64,000 bases of DNA. Origin: Spongilla lacustris (taxonomy: Eukaryota; Porifera; Demospongiae; Spongillida; Spongillidae). Made by a program: the position numbers and the translations under genes. The stretch covers positions 9,145,254 through 9,209,253 of the forward strand of contig OX442415.1 in the NCBI GenBank assembly GCA_949361645.1, written 5' to 3'. This document shows, piece by piece, positions 34,241 through 46,758 of this stretch. How positions within the stretch are numbered: the stretch's first letter is position 1; each line of letters starts with the position of its first letter. The notes below the pieces were generated by a model, which saw only the letters and a program-made list of their open reading frames with translations, made no database searches and was not told the origin of the DNA.

Positions 34241-36443
34241 CTTCAGTAGAATCTGAGCTGCACAGTTAGCAACATACACACTACCATCTCTGGGATCTAG
34301 TGCAGTGCCCCTAGGACTGTTCAGGTTCCTCACTGTGTGGATCTTCTTTCCTTGGGGATCATATATGGAGAGACAGTTGCCACTCTCCTCACTAACAATG
34401 CTGTAACCTTCTTCATCAATGGCTATTCCCCTGGGACCTTTTGGATCACCATACATCCTGACATAGACACCTTCCATGGTGAAGACTTTGCTAGTATTTG
34501 TACCCTCTGCTGCAACATGAATGTTTCCCTGAGGGTCCAATGCAAGACCATTAGGGTACTTAAAGCAATGGTTGCCAGTACCATTGCCATCTATGGTCAA
34601 TATATGGGCACTGTTATGAGTGTATCTTGTTGCTACTATCAGATACAATAATTCTATTGTACACATCAACAATGACTGCTGTAGGTGAATTGGATCCAAA
34701 CTTATTAAGGAACTTTCCTCCTAATGTTAGCCTCTGGACACGATTGTTACTATAGTCAGCAACATACAACACATCATCCTTGATGAATATACCATATAGA
34801 CAACTGAACTGACCATCACCACTTCCACCACTACCTATGGTATTCTTTAGTTGACCTCTTTGATCAAAGATGTAAATACAGCAATTAGAGCTCCCTACAT
34901 AGATGTCTCCACTGTCATGGATGGCAACACAATATGGATAACTACTAAACTTGATCACTTGTTGGGCATCACGTAAGGTGAGGTAGTCACGTTTAGATTT
35001 AACATCAAGGTCATGAGGACTGTTCTGTATATGTTGACCATCCATTGTGATGACCAGCTGGTGAGGACCAGCAGTCTGAGGGGTGAGGGTGATAGCGTAG
35101 GTACCATCCCTGTGGTCCTCCGCCTCTCCATACACAACTGCTCCATTATGGGCCATGGACCTTATCTCACCATGAACCTGTGCACCACCCTGTGGGTACC
35201 CCTCCCCCTTTGAGATCTTACTCTCTACCTTAACACAGTACTTTGTCTCTGCCCTGGGTACTGATGTGGATGTCCATGTCCATGTGCTTGAAGCAGGGGA
35301 CAACTCTGATACAAGACCAAATTTGGACAGTCCCCTCACAAGGCCATCTGTTTGTGCCGCTACAGACACATGTATGTTACTGTGTTTGTTTGGAGTGAGG
35401 GATATGGCTTCTACTTGCTTGAGGGTGGCCTTCAGTTCAGTGGGTACCAGTCCTCCCATAGCTACCATCTCATGGTCAGTGTGGGTCTGGAGGATGTGGG
35501 AGGCCACCTCAGTGTAGTGACCAATGTTCTCAACCATCTTCTCAAACTGTTCCTTCTGGGAGGTCAGTGCTGTTGTCTTGGACAGTGAAATGGCCTCCAC
35601 CTCTGTCAATAGTGTCTTTTTCCTTTCCTCCAATGTTTGCTGGAGTAGTTCAAAGGCTTGGTTGATGGCCAGGAGAGCATTCCTTTTGGAGATCTCCACT
35701 TGTTCTATCATCTTATCATTTCCATTGATGGCTCCAATCAGCTTTCTCACAGTACCTCTTGCATGTGTAAGAACTTCTTCAATTGCGCTTCGATGAACCT
35801 TTGCAACAGCAGACAGCTCAGTGATGGTGTGATCCTTGTGGCCAACATGGATGCAATCTCTAGAGGTGTGTATGATGCAGTTACAGGTCTCACAATAAAG
35901 GTTCAGCTTATTGTCCTCATGGTTCACCCAAGTACGGTAATGGTCTCTTGGTTTCAGTATGGTCTGCAGCTGTTTTGCTCCCTCCAGGTCCAGTCCAACT
36001 ATAGTGTGCTTACATAATTCGCGATGACATTTATGGTGGTCATAGCTGAGCTGACATAAAAACTGGCGACATGTACAACAGAACACCACTGCAGGACCAC
36101 TACTTTCATTTATACATTGGTCACAACACACCTCACTGTTGCTGACAATCTTGGACACATACCCAGCTACCTCTACTTCAAATCCAAGATGGAGGTTTTG
36201 TGGTAGAACAGCCCCTCCCACAGGGATGGCGGTGCTTTTATCACATGTGGGACATTTGAACGCTTGTTTGGAACCACTTTTCTCTATCTCATATTGGAGA
36301 CATTGTTGGCAGAAGGAGTGCAGGCATGGTAGAATTCTAGGATCATTGTAGAGCTTGGAGCACACACCACAGATTGTGTGTGAGGTTTTCTTCATATCCA
36401 CACTGTGTGAATGCACCACATTAGTGCAACAAAGACAGTTCAT
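34229..36443 (-). pseudogene. TRIM-NHL copy B, frameshifted in the NHL propeller
   Basis: From the ATG at 36443 the frame stays open for 609 residues, through an intact RING (CGVCSKLYND and CLHSFCQQCL ligands present), both B-boxes, coiled coil, filamin repeat and the first NHL repeats. Near 34625-34640 an 8-bp deletion relative to copy A shifts the frame. The remaining NHL repeats continue in another frame to 34229 (GNGTGNHCFKYPNGLALD and later repeats). The product would be a RING-B-box-coiled-coil-filamin protein with a truncated propeller. It could still be expressed and act as a dominant partner of copy A, but I call it a pseudogene. A sequencing indel is an alternative. Confidence 0.88.
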
Positions 36444-36950
36444 GATTCAGTCATTCAATTTCAAATTTTCAGTTTCATATCTCATGCAGGACTATATAGA
36501 ACCCAAACCAATCATATATGGGATATTACAGTACATGAAATCATAATTCCACTGGTCCAGTGTTTTACAGTCAACATAATTGTGTAGGTATGTAAGGTGT
36601 CATAAGAGATTTAGTGCTCTAATTAATGCTCCTTAGTGGTATGTATTGACCTTCAGTCTTTCATAGCCTCCATCTGATCAGCAGCAGCCAGCTAACAATG
36701 TTAGTTGCATGTACCATAGATTGAAGAATATAAGTTATTCTTCAATCTATGCATGTACCAACCTCTGGATTCATAGCCCGGCATCTATATCTAAACTATA
36801 CCTCTTTACTGCATACAACTCGCGCGTGCTCCTGGCTGTGGGTTCGATCTAGATGCAACCACAAACCCTTAGCTAGTAACCCCTTTTAGATATAAATGTG
36901 ACCTCTGCGGTAATTTCATTTTCGGGGTCGTCTTTTTCTATACACTGTAT
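36444..36950 (-). promoter_or_regulatory. Presumed promoter of TRIM-NHL copy B, with a small hairpin
   Basis: Homologous to 14,707-15,480. A 36-bp hairpin lies at about 36,717-36,754: catagattgaagaata, a short loop, then its complement. The hairpin is absent from unit A. Confidence 0.5.
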
Positions 36951-37808
36951 CATAGATATTAAAGTAAGGGGATTGGAAACGCATCACGTGAGCGCATGAT
37001 TGTACATGTACACTCCTCGACACGGTTATTATTACCCTTAAACCAACGAAGACTTGAAAACTGCTGCTACTGTGTGATTTGTTTTCGTCCTAAAACGTCA
37101 TATTACATCTTCCTACGTGTCTGTAAGCCATTCTTTAACTGGCACGGCTCTTTGCTCTTATTGTTTGCTTGCTGAACGCGATTTTCTAGTACCCTTACGC
37201 GACTCGGTTACGGACTGTACCTTTTATTTTTGACCAGTTCATCCCAGCGCGATTCTGTTACTACTACGTCGTTGGTAGGTCATATCTGTATGCCTTTCCT
37301 TAATTTTGTGTACGGAGGACTGTTCTTTTGTTCACAACCTCCATTCTAGTACGTAAAAAGCGTAAATGGAGTTACTTTGGCACTGTACCTTTTTCTACGA
37401 TTCTACAGGTGCTGGCGCGCTAAGCATTGCATATTATAGATGTGCACAGTGTGCTACGTGCCTATTGGCTGTCATTTTTCCATTCACCGTATCGCCTTAG
37501 GAGAGGTAACGAAGCTAAGGAGAGAAGCATTTATCGATTTTTGATTATTTTTTAAGCAATGGGTATAAGACATTACGAGTGTGTAGAAGAAAGTATGACT
37601 GGAAAACAAAGGCTTTGGGTACCAGGCTTTGCCTGTCCATATACCACTCGCAAAGATGTGAACCTGTGATCCTGACGTCTCGGTCCCTATAGTCCATAAA
37701 ACAGCTGCTGCGTACGATATGAATTTTTAATTGTAGGCGTAACATGGACTGTACGTGAATAATTAGATTCATTGATCCGTTTCCAATCCCCTTACTTTAA
37801 TATCTATG
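36951..37808. mobile_element. 858-bp non-autonomous DNA transposon
   Basis: Termini are perfect 31-bp inverted repeats starting CATAGATATTAAAGTAAGGG. The element is flanked by the 7-bp direct repeat ACTGTAT (36944-36950 and 37809-37815). Unit A has no such insertion at the corresponding place. No transposase-like frame is seen. I cannot place it in a superfamily. Confidence 0.88.
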
Positions 37809-37815
37809 ACTGTAT

Positions 37816-40800
37816 AATGCGGGTGGCAACAAAACATAATTATTTCACCGCATCTTCATATTCTATTGCCAATAATACATGTATGTACATACAAGCAAGA
37901 TCTGCATTAGATTGAGTTCATTCCAATTGTTATGCAAGAGCTTTGGGCGAAGAATATCATGGTCTGAGCGTATGTTTTGTGCCCTTTTCGCTGGACAGCG
38001 CAGCGCTAGCCGGGTTACATGCGACGCAATAATAAAAGATCGACCATACACAGCAACGAATTACTGTCAATCCGATTGCTGTTTTTGTTGCATTCACTAT
38101 TCAACACACCTAACGTTTCAAGCAACGTACCTGCACGTCTTGGACTGTAACGACTCCGGCTCCATTGTTAATTGATGACTGTGTAGGCGTTTCTAGCGCG
38201 CATGCGCCAGGGCAGAATATTATACTTTTCTTCACCGGCCATAGTGAATATAGCAATTCATACTACGTACATGTATAACGCTGACAGCTCAGAATGGTCT
38301 ATGAGCCCATCAGGACACGAGATGTTTAAGTTTGTACCTGTAATGTAGTGCCAGGACACATGGAGAAATGATCCCCTGCACTGAAAGGCCACCTTGTAGG
38401 GATGGTGGTGATGATACAGTCACTGAAGACACCAGGTCCAGGAAATAACTGAGTAGAACACCTCAGATGACAGGCCCCTAGCTGGTTAGAGATGAAAACC
38501 TTTTAACTTCCCTTGATACACTGTAAGATGATAATGAGCTACTTAAAACATATGCAACGAACCATAAGTGGTTCTAGGGTACCATTGCTCCCCTCTTCCC
38601 TGGACTGTGGCACCCCCTCCCCTATATCACATGTACATGTTATTGAAGCATATACCTACCACACACCTGATAAGTGCCCTCAGCAAAAATTACAAAGTAT
38701 GTGGCTTTTTTGTCTTTATCTGTCCATCCATGGAACCTACACATATAACGATTGCTTCCTAAAAATAAAGATCTTAGCTTTGTGTCACCACATAGTCAAA
38801 GCATGGTTCAGTTATATTTATGGCAGGTGTAATGGGCCTACAAATGGACATTTCCAGTGTTGCATGTTATGCAAGGGCTCAATACCATTGAGAAGGTAAA
38901 CAAAGGGGTGTACATGCAATCCCACAAAACCACAATATAAATGGCCACCTAGAGGTCATGGTCACCATAGGGACTGAAGCTTCAACTCTTACTGTCTGAG
39001 TCAGACCCAGCAGCCAACAGGCATTCATGTTGCAGACTACATTCTACATGTTGGAGAGTATGGACATTCATCAGCAAAAATAACAAAAGTCTGTGGCTTT
39101 TGAGCTCTTACACTCTGTGTACATGTACTTTAACCTTTAAAGGCATAGTCAAAGCAAGGTTCAGTTATATAGGAACTGAAAGAGTTACTGAAGCTTCACC
39201 AAGTCATGATTTATTATTGTCTGCATGACTCAGACCAGTCCTTTTGATCAGTGCACACATTCACCTTGGTGACTACATGTGGAAGATTGGATGCCACTCA
39301 TCCTTGCTCCTCCACACCCCACAGGGCACATTGGCACTTTCTTGACCTTATCTCAGTTGCTGGTCAGGCTGAGGTTTGGCTAGGTGCATGTTATGCTAGG
39401 ACCTCAACACCAATGAAGGCAAACAAAGGGGTGTACATGTACATGTGTGTAGGTAAACTAAACCCCACACAAAACCAACAGTATAAATTCATGTCTTGAA
39501 CATAAGTAAGTACCATGTACCAGTTGAAGACATCTTTGTGGCCGTGGGGGTGGGGATCTTTAGCAATTGATAGATCTTCATCTACATGTAGGTTATTAGC
39601 AGATGGAGAGACAATGGACCCCAGCCAACTTCAGCTGGATCTAATTAAGCGATGCAACATCAAGCACTATCCACAAATGGTCTAGCTGAATGCTCTATAA
39701 AACACTATTGAGAGTATCTAAGAGATAGTACTGAACTACCAAAATGCTAGACACTCCACCAGAGAAGCAACACGTGCAACTTCAATGATTGTGAGGGACC
39801 TACAATGCAGCCTCTTGGAGCCTGCAGGCTAAAGGCACTCAGTGTCTAAGAATATCACTCAACAAGTAATGTCAAGGTCTGCAAATACATAATGTAGTTT
39901 TGATATTGCAAACTGAGTTAGGAGGTTGCAGGCCTGGTCATTCCTTCTTGGTGGCAACCTGCAAGAGTACTTGCCAACAAATCATATCGGGTGGAGACAG
40001 ATATGGATTATGCACTGTAACATAACGGTATCTTCATAACTGGTTAGGCAATTATTATCTCTAGCAAATGTGACCAGTAGACTTTGACATAGTACGTGTC
40101 TGGACCACAAGATTTTATTTTAACCTACATTTACTCCAGTCATTCGTTTTGTAATCATGTCTGATGTGTAACACTATAAAAGCTAATGTGCAATGGACCT
40201 AATACAAATTGGTAGCTATGACGACTTACAGTTGAAACGTTAGATATTAGAGTAAGAAGTTGTAGTATTGTCATTTATTGTGTAATTGTAATTGCCTGGT
40301 TAACCCTTGAGAACATTCTCGAAGATTCATCGAAGGTACTTAAGCTACCGCTCAGCAGAGGAAGACCAGATCATTTGGAGGCTGGCATACCTGACGGACG
40401 GACGGAGGCGCGAACTGATGTTATTTGTGTGCCTATTGCCGTGTGATTCTTATCGCTGCTCTAAGCTGATATTGATTCATAAACAGGCTGCCATTGGGTC
40501 ACGAGCGCGGGTATTCCAGTACTTCACAGATGTATAGGTCTTGTAAGCTTCATGCAGCTCTCAGATTTTCAAATTACACATAAGAATCATGTGACATAGC
40601 AAGAAGTTATTTACCTACATGTACAACAATTAACCTGGAGCAATATATCAGCAGTGCTTAGCTCAGCTTGCATTGTGTGAATAATACATTAAGATCCTGG
40701 CATGGTGGCTCAAGACAAAATCTGTGGACTTGGTAGATATGCACTAACCTTGATGATGAATGTCCACTAAAGGACATTAAAAAAATAGATCTACACGTAC

Positions 40801-40860
40801 AGGTGTCGAGCGACTTGTACTGGATTGCCAGACTGGGTACGAGATTATTAATACGAAAGC
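37816..40860. repeat. 5' flank of duplicated unit C
   Basis: From about 37,955 it matches the unit B flank, and from about 38,980 also unit A. It is noncoding as far as I can see. About 275 bp at 40,262-40,535 are present only here, between gtaag and atgtataggtcttgtaag, and contain no clear element ends. Confidence 0.75.
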
Positions 40861-43800
40861 ATGGCAGATGAACCTGATTCAAAGAGGCAGAAGCTAAACG
40901 ATCACGTGGACGACCAGCTGTCCGCATTGCGCACGGACCAGGCCGCGGATGTAGTAGCAACGGGACCGACGGAGGGAGTGGATTCAGAGGAAGTGGATGA
41001 AGATGGAGGAGCGGTATGCGAGGAGGAAGCGGAAACCCCATCAGCAAGCTTTAGCAAGGAGACGGATGTGGGTATCGAACAGTATCTGAGCTCCTCGCAC
41101 AAAGGGTTCTTTGCGATCCTCAAGCAGAGGTGCGCACGTGCTTTGGCCTGCAGCTACATTTGTATGGCACGTGACTAGCCCGTGTGCATGGTTACAATAT
41201 ACTCACGCAACTGAAGGAGATGTAGATAGTCAGTATAATGGACCATTGCTGCATATGTTGTTGTCTTGTCTCTTGCCATCGGGGTACACGTGTGGTCATG
41301 TGTGTGTGCAATGCAGTGCACAGTAATGCACGTGGTATCATTTGCATAATCGGGCCCATTCCCAGGTACTCAGACTTCCAGGTCCACGAGCGCAGGCCTG
41401 ATGGGAATGTGACCAAGCTGACCAGCTGCTCTGTGCCTTCTGAACTATTGGTGGTAAGGAAGGGGAGGAGGGGGGGGGCAAGTGTGAATGAGATTTAAGA
41501 TGTGCCTAGTTCACAGGACAAAGCGGCCATTGCCATGGAGACAGTGTTTTCAGCTGAGGAGGTGGAGAAGCTTCAGCTGTTGGTGGACTCTGAAGACAAT
41601 GGTGCCACAGTAGAGATGGAGGTACAAGGGTTAATAACATTGCCCTCCTCTTCCCATGTCTACTTCAACCATGCATGCTTGTCTTACCTCTCATTGTTCC
41701 CTGTAGTACCCATTTCCTCCGCCCTCTACACCTTCATTATCTGTGTCCTTTCCCTTCTATCCTCATATCTCTCCCTCCTAACCCCTCTCTCTCTCCCTTG
41801 TCCCTCTCCCTCCTCCCCTCCCCCTCCCCCACCCCTCCCCCTTTTCCCCCTCCCCTCTCCCCTATCTCTCCCTCTCCTTCCTCCCCTCCCCCTCTTCTCC
41901 CCTCTCCCCCTCAACCCCTCTCCCCCTCTCCTCTCCCTCCTCCCCCCTCCTCCCCCTCCCCTCTCCCCATAGGCTGGTGAGGACAAGGACCACAGGACCA
42001 AGATGCACCTAGCCATACGCCAGCACTTCCCTTCCCTCGACAGCAGGACCTTTGGGGAGACTGTGGGAGGGGCCAAGAAGACCACCATCAGGGTCACCAG
42101 GGGAGCAAGAGGGATGGGTCAGTGAGGTAGAGGGTGGGGCATGGGAGAGGTCACTGAGGTAGGGGTGGGGCATGGGAGGGGTCAGTGAGGTAGGGGTAGG
42201 GCATGGGAGGGGTCAGAGGCATGTATAATGGTTAAATAGGCCCCTCCCCCTCATCCCAACTGTGTACTCAGCAGAGGACCATTTCAGGCTTCCCTTTAAC
42301 CCCCTGCAGGCCCCCAGCGCCCCCAGTGGCCCAGGGATAGACCGGACTACTGCTGGTTTGTGCTGTACAAAGAGAACAGGGACACCTTGGAGGCCATCAA
42401 CCTGCTGTCATCTCTGATAAGGTGGGGAGGGGGAGTGGTAGGGTGGGGGTGGGTGATGAGGTGATGGTGATAAGTGGTCTAGGATAATGAGAGGGTGTGG
42501 TGAAGAGGTGTGTGGTGATTAGTGGGATGTGGGTGTGTGGTGATGGGGGTGGGGAGTATCATGTGAGGTGTCACCTTTCTTCAGGATTAAGTCTTCAATG
42601 TTCCAGTATGCTGGTACCAAGGACAAGAGAGCTATCACCACCCAGGCCATAACGGTGTTCAGGGTGCCTGCTGAGAGGCTGGTGGCTGTGAACAGAGCAT
42701 CCAAGAGTGTGCAGGTTGGAAACTTTGAGTAAGTCTGCAAGTGATTGCAAGCTGAGTAAATGTAGTGATGTCATACTTCATCACATACTGCATATGAGGT
42801 AATATAGATGATCATAGTGTTAGGAATGCTGCTGGTGGTGTGTGTGTGTGGAGGGAGTGCTGGTGTGTAGCTAGGTAATCATTACAATCTGCAGGCTGTG
42901 TAAACGCAACGTTTAATGGTGGGGTCAAATCATCACAAAGTACATGTAGCTAGGTCATGCATCCTTCATTATAGTAGCGGCTCACTAATAAGACCACCCC
43001 GGGACAATCGGATCTTGTGGTAAAACTCGCTAATACGACCGTTTCGGTCTTACTGGTGAGTTTCCCGCCTTTCGAATTTGAAATGTGCTTTGATTAGATG
43101 CCAATTAGCAGTGAATAAACAAACGCAGAATGACGGCTGGAAGGATGAACAATGATGCCAAGGATTGTAAAGCAAGCTTAGAGCTGGCTCGTGTGTGCAT
43201 AGGCATTGCTAACTCCAGCAGTACAGGATCGTCGATTATCCCCGCAATCGAATGCATGATGGTTGTTAGAGCTAACAACTGTATTCGGAATTCATTGATC
43301 GCCTGTTCAGAAAAAGAAAGGTACACAAAAACGCCCCCCAATGTTTACATACGCACTAGTGGTCTTATTTCCGGGTGGTCTGATTACAGAGCCGCTACTG
43401 TACCAGGGTACATAGTGCATATATGAGCTCATTAGTGATGTGTTACACCATAGTGACCTCATAACAGCCTTCACTGCTGTGGTACATATATCAGTGTGCT
43501 GTGTTCCCTTATAAGGTATGTGAAGGAACCTCTGAGACTGGGCAGCTTGGCTGGGAACCACTTCACTGTGGTGCTGAGGTGAGTGTGGGGGTGGGATGGT
43601 GTGAGGGTATGGTGTGTGTGAGGGTTGGGGTAGTGTATGAGTGTGTGGGTATTCACTGTCTTTACTGTATGCAGGAAGGTGCAGTGTGGTGGTGATGATG
43701 TCATCAACACTGCCATTGCTTCACTCCGGGACCTGGGGTTCATAAACTATTACGGCATGCAGAGATTTGGCACATCCACCATCCCCACACACCATGTGGG

Positions 43801-45960
43801 CCGGTAGGTTATGTGGGAGGGGCTGCATGACCACACCCACTAAACATCACTTTATCCACACTGTCTTCTCATCTTCTCTATTTAATGTTCATGTTGCCGT
43901 TGCCATGGTTCTGTTGATCAGCTGTCTCCTCCATGGTGACTGGCAGGGAGCAGTGGACCTTGTCCTGAAGCCAAGACCAGGAGGTAAGGCTGAGGAGGAG
44001 GCCAGGGGGTAAGACTGGGGGGAGGGGGGGAGACCAGGCATAAGGCTAGGGAGGAGGCCAGGGGGACAAGAAGGGGTATGTAAAGTGGGTATGACATAAT
44101 TGTGCCCCCAGAGCCTGAACCTCTGGACAGGGCGAGGAGACACTACATGGAGAACAAGGACCCAGGTGGGGCGCTAGCCTTGATGCCCAGGAGGAGGTGT
44201 GTGGAGAGCAAGCTGTTGTGGGGGCTGAAGGAGAGGAGGGGCACCAACGACATCCAGGGGGCCTTCAACTTTGTAAGGAGGGAGGGGGGGGGGGGGGTCT
44301 TGAGAACGTAATTTCATAAGCTGCATGCAGGTGTCAATTGAAACGATTCAGTTACATGTACACATACAAATGTACTGATTTACACTTGGAGTCAGATCTG
44401 CCTACCAGGCTGATATTGAAAACGGCATTAGGATTAGAATGGGTAGAAAACAGAGAATGCAGCATTGACGAGCAGTTGCATTCCAGCAACAAGGATATCA
44501 ATGAGCATTGAATTAACACTTCATGTACGCAACTCATGCAATTCAATATTAAAACAAGAATTCTAAGTGCCAGAGGGAGATATTCTAAGTTCTAGTGGGG
44601 GGGGAGGAGGGGGATTCTACCATGTTTAGATACCTGCAATTGACCACAAATCACTAGCTTCCCCTATTGTCTATGTACTCCTAGAGCACAATATTTTAAC
44701 ATCAACATCTTTTAACAAATGTTCAAACTGCATTTGAGGTTTTTGCCTCAATGAAGCCTTGGTCATACCCACATACTACACAATGGTGTACTGGATTTAT
44801 TTAATTAACTAGGGTTGTGGGCTAGGTACATTAGTGATGGTGTTTGCATTAAGAGGTTTCACTTGTACACGCCCACCACCACCTCCCCAGATCCCTCGTA
44901 ACACCAGGCTGATGTACGTGCACAGCTATCAGAGCTATGTGTGGAACAAGATGGCCTCCTGGAGAGTGTGTCAACTGGGACTGTCCCCTGTGCCTGGGGA
45001 CCTGGTGTGGAGGGGAGGAGATAGTAAACATGTGAGGCCCCTCCCATGTTCCCCTCACCCCTCTCATGTTCCCCTCACCCCTCCCATGTTCCCCTCACCC
45101 TTCCACGTTCCCCTCACCCCTCCCATGTTCCCCTCACCCTTCCACGTTCCCCTCACCCCTCCCATGTTCCCCTCACCCCTCCCATGTTCCCCTCACCCCT
45201 CCCATGTTCCCCTCACCACAGAAAGTGGTGGAATTTGTCACTGAAGAAAACAAAGGAGAGTTTGGACTGCATGATGTGGTGCTGCCGTTGCCTGGCTACG
45301 ATGTTATGTTGCCTAGGAACCAAGGTGTGAGAAGGGGCCAGTACATATGGGGTGCAGTTATTAACAGTTATTAGTTCCTCCTACACTGCCACACCTCCAG
45401 TTGGTGAGGAGTATCACAAGCTGCTAGCACAGGACGGCCTTACCTTAGAGATGATGAGGCACAAGGTGAAGTGAGTCACCATGCTCTGTTGGGGCACACA
45501 TCACCCCCATCTCCACCACCCAGAGACTATGCTCTCCCAGGAGACTACCGCCCCCTCATCATTAAGCCTGAAAATGTGCAATGGTATGCCACTCATCCCC
45601 AGACCGTTATAATCCCTCATCCCCAGACTATACACCCCTTTCCATTGCTATGTTTTCTCATGCGTCCAGGAATAGTTTCAGGTACGATGATGTCATGCAA
45701 CCCCTCATCCTGTCAGATCTTGACGTCCTTGAAAACAAGTCACCACCCTTGTCACTCTCAGGTAATTGTAGCTCCGCCCCGCCCCCCATGCATACCCCAC
45801 CCCTCCCTCCTCCCCAGGTGGGCAGCACAGGGCCCTGAGTGTGGCCTTCTCCCTCCCTCCCTCCTCCTATGCCACCATGGCCATCAGGGAGCTCCTCAGG
45901 ATGGACACCTCATCACACTGCCAGGCTCAGCTGGACTGTCCCGTGCCCCCGGCCAAGTGA
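40861..45960 (+). CDS. PUS7: PUS7, pseudouridylate synthase 7 (TruD family), intact
   Basis: Sixteen exons join into 629 codons: 40861-41129, 41366-41453, 41517-41621, 41973-42117, 42310-42421, 42585-42728, 43516-43578, 43675-43803, 43922-43983, 44112-44272, 44891-45031, 45222-45324, 45401-45470, 45524-45583, 45670-45761, 45818-45960. All introns are GT-AG and phases agree throughout. The 628-residue product (human PUS7 is about 660) isomerises uridine to pseudouridine in tRNAs and mRNAs, mainly in the nucleus. Landmarks: an acidic, probably disordered N-terminus; [16 protein letters not shown]; the TruD catalytic motif GTKDKRA, with the putative nucleophile Asp at about 253; [52 protein letters not shown]; and [15 protein letters not shown] near the end. 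It is the only unbroken copy of three. No stop or frameshift is present. Confidence 0.96.
42972..43400. mobile_element. pogo/Tigger-like MITE in intron 6 of PUS7
   Basis: 429 bp flanked by TA (42970-42971 and 43401-43402). Ends: left TAGTAGCGGCTCACTAATAA, right (minus strand) CAGTAGCGGCTCTGTAATCA, both continuing to AGACCACCC. CAGTA-type ends with a TA target fit the pogo/Tigger branch of Tc1/mariner. An internal 98-codon frame (43130-43426) runs past the element end and has no recognised domain. Copies A and B lack it here. Confidence 0.78.
45032..45220 (+). repeat. 20-bp minisatellite in intron 11 of PUS7
   Basis: About nine units of CCCCTCACCCCTCCCATGTT, ending at the exon 12 acceptor. 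Confidence 0.93.
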
Positions 45961-46758
45961 TGCATTTTATTGGCCTCTCCGGCTTGCCTTATTATTCATC
46001 AGTTTTCTAAATGTTAATGGCATCTACATCTCTCTTAATGGTATCTATCGATCTCCTCTTTTTGGCCTGTAAGGTTCTCATGAGCTTCTGATCGTAGTGA
46101 GAATGGCTTAGTTCGCTGCTGCTATAAATGTATATGGCTCAAAATTCTCTGATTTTGGCGTCTGATCGATGACATAACTTATCATAACTATTGCCCACCA
46201 CACATATACATGTATTTTAGATCCCTTCACGCCTGCCTTGAATATAATGAATCAGGTCAAGCCACCTAATAATGCTACTGTATAATATGTATCCAGTTTA
46301 TTGCATCAATGGCAACTGCTGCAGTACAACATTTTTTTAACGACAGAGATGCAGAACATCTGCGTCCTACATGCATGAGGTAGCTCAGAGGAGTGGCCAA
46401 CCGAGCAGGGCACACTGAATGATGTGTGAAGTATGCATGCCTGACAACAACCATATATTCACAACGACAATGTAATTATTGTGTTGAAGGTAATAATCCT
46501 TGTTGTATAACATAATAATTAATGATTCAAACTCACAAAAAATCATCCATTCTGTACTCATATTTCCCTACACACACTCCCTCCCCCCCACATATATCGT
46601 ACTGCTTACATGAAAAAGTATGTTACAACACAGATTACAATATAAGTGAACTGAAAAATATGAATTTGCCCCCAGGGAATATACAGTTAAGAAATCAATA
46701 ATAAAAAGGACAACAGAAAGGAGAAGAGCAGTCGATAAGAAAGCTGTGCTGTTTGTAG
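45961..46758. other. Intergenic, no gene recognised
   Basis: Lies between the convergent PUS7 and NFYB stops. No duplication with units A or B, no repeat of note. Presumed 3' untranslated and spacer sequence. Confidence 0.6.

Noticed and set aside
36717..36754. Small hairpin considered as a microRNA precursor
   Set aside because: The stem is too short and almost perfectly paired; it is better explained as a small inverted duplication of the adjacent sequence.
43130..43426. 98-codon plus-strand frame in PUS7 intron 6
   Set aside because: It lies almost wholly within the pogo-like MITE, runs past the element end and has no recognisable domain.
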